From NCBI GenBank assembly GCA_041640715.1, contig JBEPZU010000029.1, positions 1 through 7,564 on the forward strand: a stretch of 7,564 nucleotides of DNA. The letters run 5' to 3'. This document shows, one piece after another, positions 5,057-7,564 of the stretch. The position numbers and the translations under genes are program-made. The notes beneath the pieces are model-generated. The model worked only from the letters and a program-made list of their open reading frames with translations, was not told the origin of the DNA and did no database searches. Numbering within the stretch: the stretch's first letter is position 1; every line of letters starts with the position of its first letter. Source of the DNA: DSFO01 sp041640715 (GTDB taxonomy: Archaea > Thermoproteota > Thermoprotei > Gearchaeales > Gearchaeaceae).

Positions 5057-6247
5057 AACCAATACTTTTTTTACAAATATTACTATTCCAATCGATAACG
5101 CTAATATAATAGCTATGAAGAGGTATGTAAGAAGAGGCGAGATTGTTGATGCGCTATCTTTTGCTGTTTCCTCTATAAAGGTTCTTTGAGTTGTTTGTCC
5201 TGTGGCAGTAGTTATTTGAGTTGTTTGTGTTTGTCCTATTTCAGTAGTTCTTTGAGTCGTTTGTCCTGTACCAGTAGTCATTTGAGTTGTTTGTTCTGTA
5301 CCAGTAGTTCTTTGGTCAGTAGTGGTAAAGTCCGTGTCAGCAACGCTAGTAATCACACCTATCTTAGGGTCATGGATTATAGAATTTCCTCTTTCATAAA
5401 TCAAAGCGATTTCTTTGATACCTCTTTTTGGATCTTCAGCTAAGATTGTTGATAAGACAGGTTTTTCTGTTCCATCAACCAAGGCAGTTTTCTTCCATGA
5501 GAAAAAGCCCGTAAAGTTTCCAGATTTTACTTTGACTTCTTCTTCCTTATTACCGACCACCTTTTCTGTTTTTATTTCCATTACGCTTTCTATTCTTATT
5601 TTTAAAGCTAGTTTACTCATTTCGTTAACAAACCTATAATTGCTTATTATTATGTCTATTTTTATCTCGGTCGGTTTCACGATCTCCTTTTGAATGATCG
5701 CTAAATCTCCAACAACATGCAAAACTACTTTGAAAACTCCATCAACTGTCTGTGTTGTTATTACATGATCGGTGACGTTGTTAGGGGTGATACTAGTTGT
5801 ATAATTTATGGGCGTAAAACTCGCTTCAGATAGTTTGTAAACCGAAACTTCTTCACCTCTATCGTATAAACCATTTCCATTCGAATCAACGAATTCTATT
5901 AGAGAGTCGAACTTGAATTCTTGCTCCAGCTTCGTTTTCATTTCAGTTTCGTTGGCTTTTGATTTTTCCTTGTACTCAAACTTTATTTCCACTTTGCCCT
6001 TTGTCTCGAACTCGGCTTCGAACTTATTTTCTATTTTTCCTTCAGCTTCTTTCTTCTTCAGATCTGATTCGATTTCAACTTTGAAATCGCTGACTTCTAT
6101 CTTAACTTCCCTTTTTTGTTCACCCTCTTTTTCTTTGAGCTCTTCAATTTTCTTCTTTAATTCATCCTCATCTGCAATCACTTGGGAAACGTTAACTAAG
6201 CTTAGAATTAGAAATGCTAGTAATAATATTGAAAGCGACTTTCTCAT
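5048..6247 (-). CDS. Secreted, membrane-anchored Thr-rich surface protein
   Basis: The 399 residues read as a cell-surface protein. The order is: signal peptide (1-25, hydrophobic core SILLLAFLILSLV, likely cut after VIA); a highly charged Lys/Glu segment (26-110), coiled-coil-like at first and then alternating charged and hydrophobic residues as in beta strands; an EF-hand or dockerin-like calcium loop DSNGNGLYDRGE (121-132); a beta-rich ectodomain (about 135-300); a Thr/Gln-rich repeat stalk (308-357); and a C-terminal membrane anchor (about 370-392) followed by a KKVLVKK tail. Four N-glycosylation sequons are seen at N99, N148, N157 and N244. The architecture is common for archaeal envelope proteins, but no family is recognised. 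Calcium binding and O-glycosylation of the stalk are inferences. It has its own promoter and no operon partner in view. Confidence 0.85.
   Translation of the reverse strand: MRKSLSILLLAFLILSLVNVSQVIADEDELKKKIEELKEKEGEQKREVKIEVSDFKVEIESDLKKKEAEGKIENKFEAEFETKGKVEIKFEYKEKSKANETEMKTKLEQEFKFDSLIEFVDSNGNGLYDRGEEVSVYKLSEASFTPINYTTSITPNNVTDHVITTQTVDGVFKVVLHVVGDLAIIQKEIVKPTEIKIDIIISNYRFVNEMSKLALKIRIESVMEIKTEKVVGNKEEEVKVKSGNFTGFFSWKKTALVDGTEKPVLSTILAEDPKRGIKEIALIYERGNSIIHDPKIGVITSVADTDFTTTDQRTTGTEQTTQMTTGTGQTTQRTTEIGQTQTTQITTATGQTTQRTFIEETAKDSASTISPLLTYLFIAIILALSIGIVIFVKKVLVKK
5180..5326 (-). repeat. In-gene tandem repeats of about 30 nt coding a QTTQxTTGTG-like stalk
   Basis: Residues 308-357 of the surface protein consist of about five degenerate 10-residue units (QTTQMTTGTG, QTTQRTTEIG, QTTQITTATG and relatives), one of them with a two-residue insertion. 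The DNA units are also similar (AGTTGTTTGT-type strings on the plus strand), so copy number could vary by slippage, changing stalk length. Confidence 0.8.
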
Positions 6248-6272
6248 TTTCTAATTTGAATATTTATTCGAA

Positions 6273-6282
6273 TATTTAAAAT
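6273..6282 (-). promoter_or_regulatory. TATA box of the surface-protein gene
   Basis: Read on the minus strand, TTTTAAATA lies about 30 nt before the ATG at 6247, which fits a leaderless transcript. A direct repeat of GAATATTTA (6258-6266 and 6270-6278) overlaps the region between the TATA box and the start, and could be a regulator site. Confidence 0.55.
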
Positions 6283-6507
6283 TTTGAAATGTCAAATTCT
6301 CTTTTAAAAAGTAACTTTTTAGTTAACCTTAAATTTATATCCCAATTAAGAAACGTTCATAAGTTAAAGCAATCCTTTCAACCTTTCTGCTCTCGTTCAT
6401 AACACCTCATGCGTTAGCCTATGAAAGTCAATTAAATTAACAAGAGATCAGGAAAACTAAAGGTTTGCAATCCAGATTTTAGATATTCAACTAGCTTTGC
6501 GGAAATT

Positions 6508-6544
6508 CATGCGTGGATTTTGCTCACCGTCCAACTTACGCATG
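6508..6544. repeat. Inverted repeat in the CRISPR leader
   Basis: CATGCGT (6508-6514) and ACGCATG (6538-6544) are perfect 7-bp inverted arms with 23 nt between them. A second, overlapping pair TCACC (6524-6528) and GGTGA (6544-6548) could form an alternative pairing. It lies about 40 nt upstream of the presumed leader TATA box, a reasonable place for a dimeric regulator or for the adaptation complex. Confidence 0.5.
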
Positions 6545-6581
6545 GTGAAATAATGGAATTATTCATGAGGAAATATGAAAC

Positions 6582-6591
6582 TTTTTTTAAA
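6582..6591 (+). promoter_or_regulatory. TATA-like box of the CRISPR array
   Basis: A T-run passing into AAA, preceded by TGAAAC as a BRE-like element, places the predicted transcription start near 6612-6616, only a few bases before the first repeat. This matches the short leader transcripts known for crenarchaeal arrays. Confidence 0.45.
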
Positions 6592-6620
6592 TCGAAGGGC
6601 ACTAATATATATAGTTTTCA

Positions 6621-7564
6621 GAATCTCAAGAAAAGAGAATTGAAAGATAGAAAATGCCTCGAAGCGTGATCGGTTCCTTAAACGAATCTCAAGAAAAGAG
6701 AATTGAAAGGCCGGACTGTTTGGTTGAAATGTCCCAATTATTTCCCGAATCTCAAGAAAAGAGAATTGAAAGTCTTCAATAACATTTTGAATTATATTTT
6801 GAATTTTTTCTTGAATCTCAAGAAAAGAGAATTGAAAGGCAATAGCGCTGTGCTTTAGTATTTTTGTTCTTCCGAATCTCAAGAAAAGAGAATTGAAAGC
6901 TATACACAAGTGTCAGTGCAGGATTTTAGCATTCATGCGAATCTCAAGAAAAGAGAATTGAAAGTAATGAAGCGAAGCGAATACACTCCTAACGGAATAT
7001 TGAATCTCAAGAAAAGAGAATTGAAAGTCTTCTCGCAGGATCGAACTCGGGATCGTAGCTCATGAATCTCAAGAAAAGAGAATTGAAAGCGCAAAGTTAA
7101 AGCGTCTCCGTGCTTTTCTAAATAGAATCTCAAGAAAAGAGAATTGAAAGTACTTATAAAAATGGATTGTATCACGTTCCAATAACAGAATCTCAAGAAA
7201 AGAGAATTGAAAGATTAAACCACGATCGTGAACAATGCTTTAATACATGAATCTCAAGAAAAGAGAATTGAAAGGACACAACGGAAAGCTTAGCGTTAGC
7301 GGCGCTTACTTGGAATCTCAAGAAAAGAGAATTGAAAGTATCTCAGACCACCACCTTCTGAACAACAACCTCCAGAATCTCAAGAAAAGAGAATTGAAAG
7401 TTTAATCCAAACCTCCTTGAATGCAATTAAGCTGACTGAATCTCAAGAAAAGAGAATTGAAAGGGTTAGTGAAGAAGAAGTAGAAGAGCAAACAAACGAG
7501 AATCTCAAGAAAAGAGAATTGAAAGATTATTGACAAGATTCACGACCGCAGGATTTCTTGCGAG
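6621..7564 (+). CRISPR. CRISPR array, 15 identical 26-nt repeats, leader end, running off the right edge
   Basis: Repeats start at 6621, 6684, 6747, 6813, 6874, 6939, 7002, 7064, 7125, 7188, 7249, 7313, 7375, 7438 and 7500. All are identical, beginning GAATCTCAAG and ending GAATTGAAAG. The 14 complete spacers are 37, 37, 40, 35, 39, 37, 36, 35, 37, 35, 38, 36, 37 and 36 nt; a fifteenth begins at 7526 and is cut by, or ends at, the window edge. The repeat has only a weak 4-bp stem (TCTC with GAGA). It ends in ATTGAAAG, the 8-nt crRNA handle typical of crenarchaeal type I-A-like arrays, so it is transcribed rightwards and the spacer at 6647 is the newest. No degenerate repeat marks the left end, which agrees with this being the leader side. 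No cas gene lies in the window, so the effector type is inferred from the repeat alone. Confidence 0.98.

Larger units (their letters stand above)
6283..6620 (+). promoter_or_regulatory. CRISPR leader
   Basis: This non-coding AT-rich stretch of about 340 nt ends exactly at the first repeat. It lies on the side from which an array with 3'-terminal ATTGAAAG repeats is transcribed, so it should hold the promoter and the spacer-integration signals. No ORF above 34 codons occurs in it. Internal repeats are seen: CGTTCATA at 6354-6361 and 6394-6401 (40 nt apart), TCATGCGT at 6407-6414 and 6507-6514 (100 nt apart), and an inverted partner of the latter at 6538-6544. Its left part also holds the upstream region of the divergent surface-protein gene. 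Confidence 0.7.

Noticed and set aside
5186..6254. Plus-strand ORFs, including a Ser/Cys-rich 85-codon frame, opposite the surface protein
   Set aside because: They mirror the Thr/Gln repeat and Lys/Glu-rich codons of the minus-strand gene; their Ser, Cys and Phe bias is a by-product.
6565..6669. 34-codon plus-strand ORF starting in the leader and running through repeat 1 into spacer 1
   Set aside because: Its end would change with every new spacer inserted, so it cannot be a stable gene.
6559..7196. Two minus-strand ORFs across the CRISPR array with recurring FQFSFLEI and FNSLFLRF peptides
   Set aside because: The peptide repeats are simply the CRISPR repeat translated in different frames; the spacers between them have no coding continuity.
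6900..7564. GCAGGAT shared by spacers 5, 7 and 15
   Set aside because: Short matches of 7-9 nt among about 15 spacers are expected by chance; the surrounding sequence does not align.

Overview
The window reads as an AT-rich chromosomal segment from a crenarchaeal (Thermoproteota) archaeon, probably a thermophile. Four observations support this. Most starts lie about 25-30 nt downstream of a TATA-like box, which is the spacing of leaderless archaeal transcripts. A 3-hydroxyacyl-CoA dehydrogenase is fused to an enoyl-CoA hydratase in the archaeal order (dehydrogenase first). A 34-residue C2H2 zinc-finger protein is present. The CRISPR repeats end in ATTGAAAG, the 5' handle typical of crenarchaeal type I-A-like systems. 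The genus cannot be fixed from this sequence alone.

Left part (1-1163): the 3' end of a site-2-protease-like membrane metallopeptidase enters from the left edge. A gene-poor stretch of about 440 nt follows, holding two doubtful small ORFs and a 12-bp tandem repeat, and then the tiny zinc-finger gene.

Middle (1164-4945): on the minus strand lie the large bifunctional dehydrogenase/hydratase and, upstream of it, a stand-alone nucleotidyltransferase-fold protein. The nucleotidyltransferase is divergent from a tight plus-strand cluster. That cluster holds a 94-residue unknown protein, an in-frame 28-residue ORF starting right after its stop codon, and a complete Sir2 NAD-dependent deacylase whose ATG overlaps the preceding TGA.

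Right part (5048-7564): a minus-strand secreted, membrane-anchored, Thr-rich surface protein converges on the sirtuin. Upstream of it, an intergenic leader of about 340 nt precedes a CRISPR array transcribed rightwards. The array has 15 identical 26-nt repeats and 14 complete spacers of 35-40 nt, and runs off the right edge. No cas gene is visible.

Functionally the genes look like separate units: lipid/C4 acyl-CoA metabolism or autotrophic carbon fixation, protein deacylation, surface structure and adaptive immunity. No clearly new system can be demonstrated. The least explained parts are the divergent nucleotidyltransferase/unknown/28-aa/sirtuin cluster, the small ORFs at 526-843, and the leader with its leader-proximal spacers.
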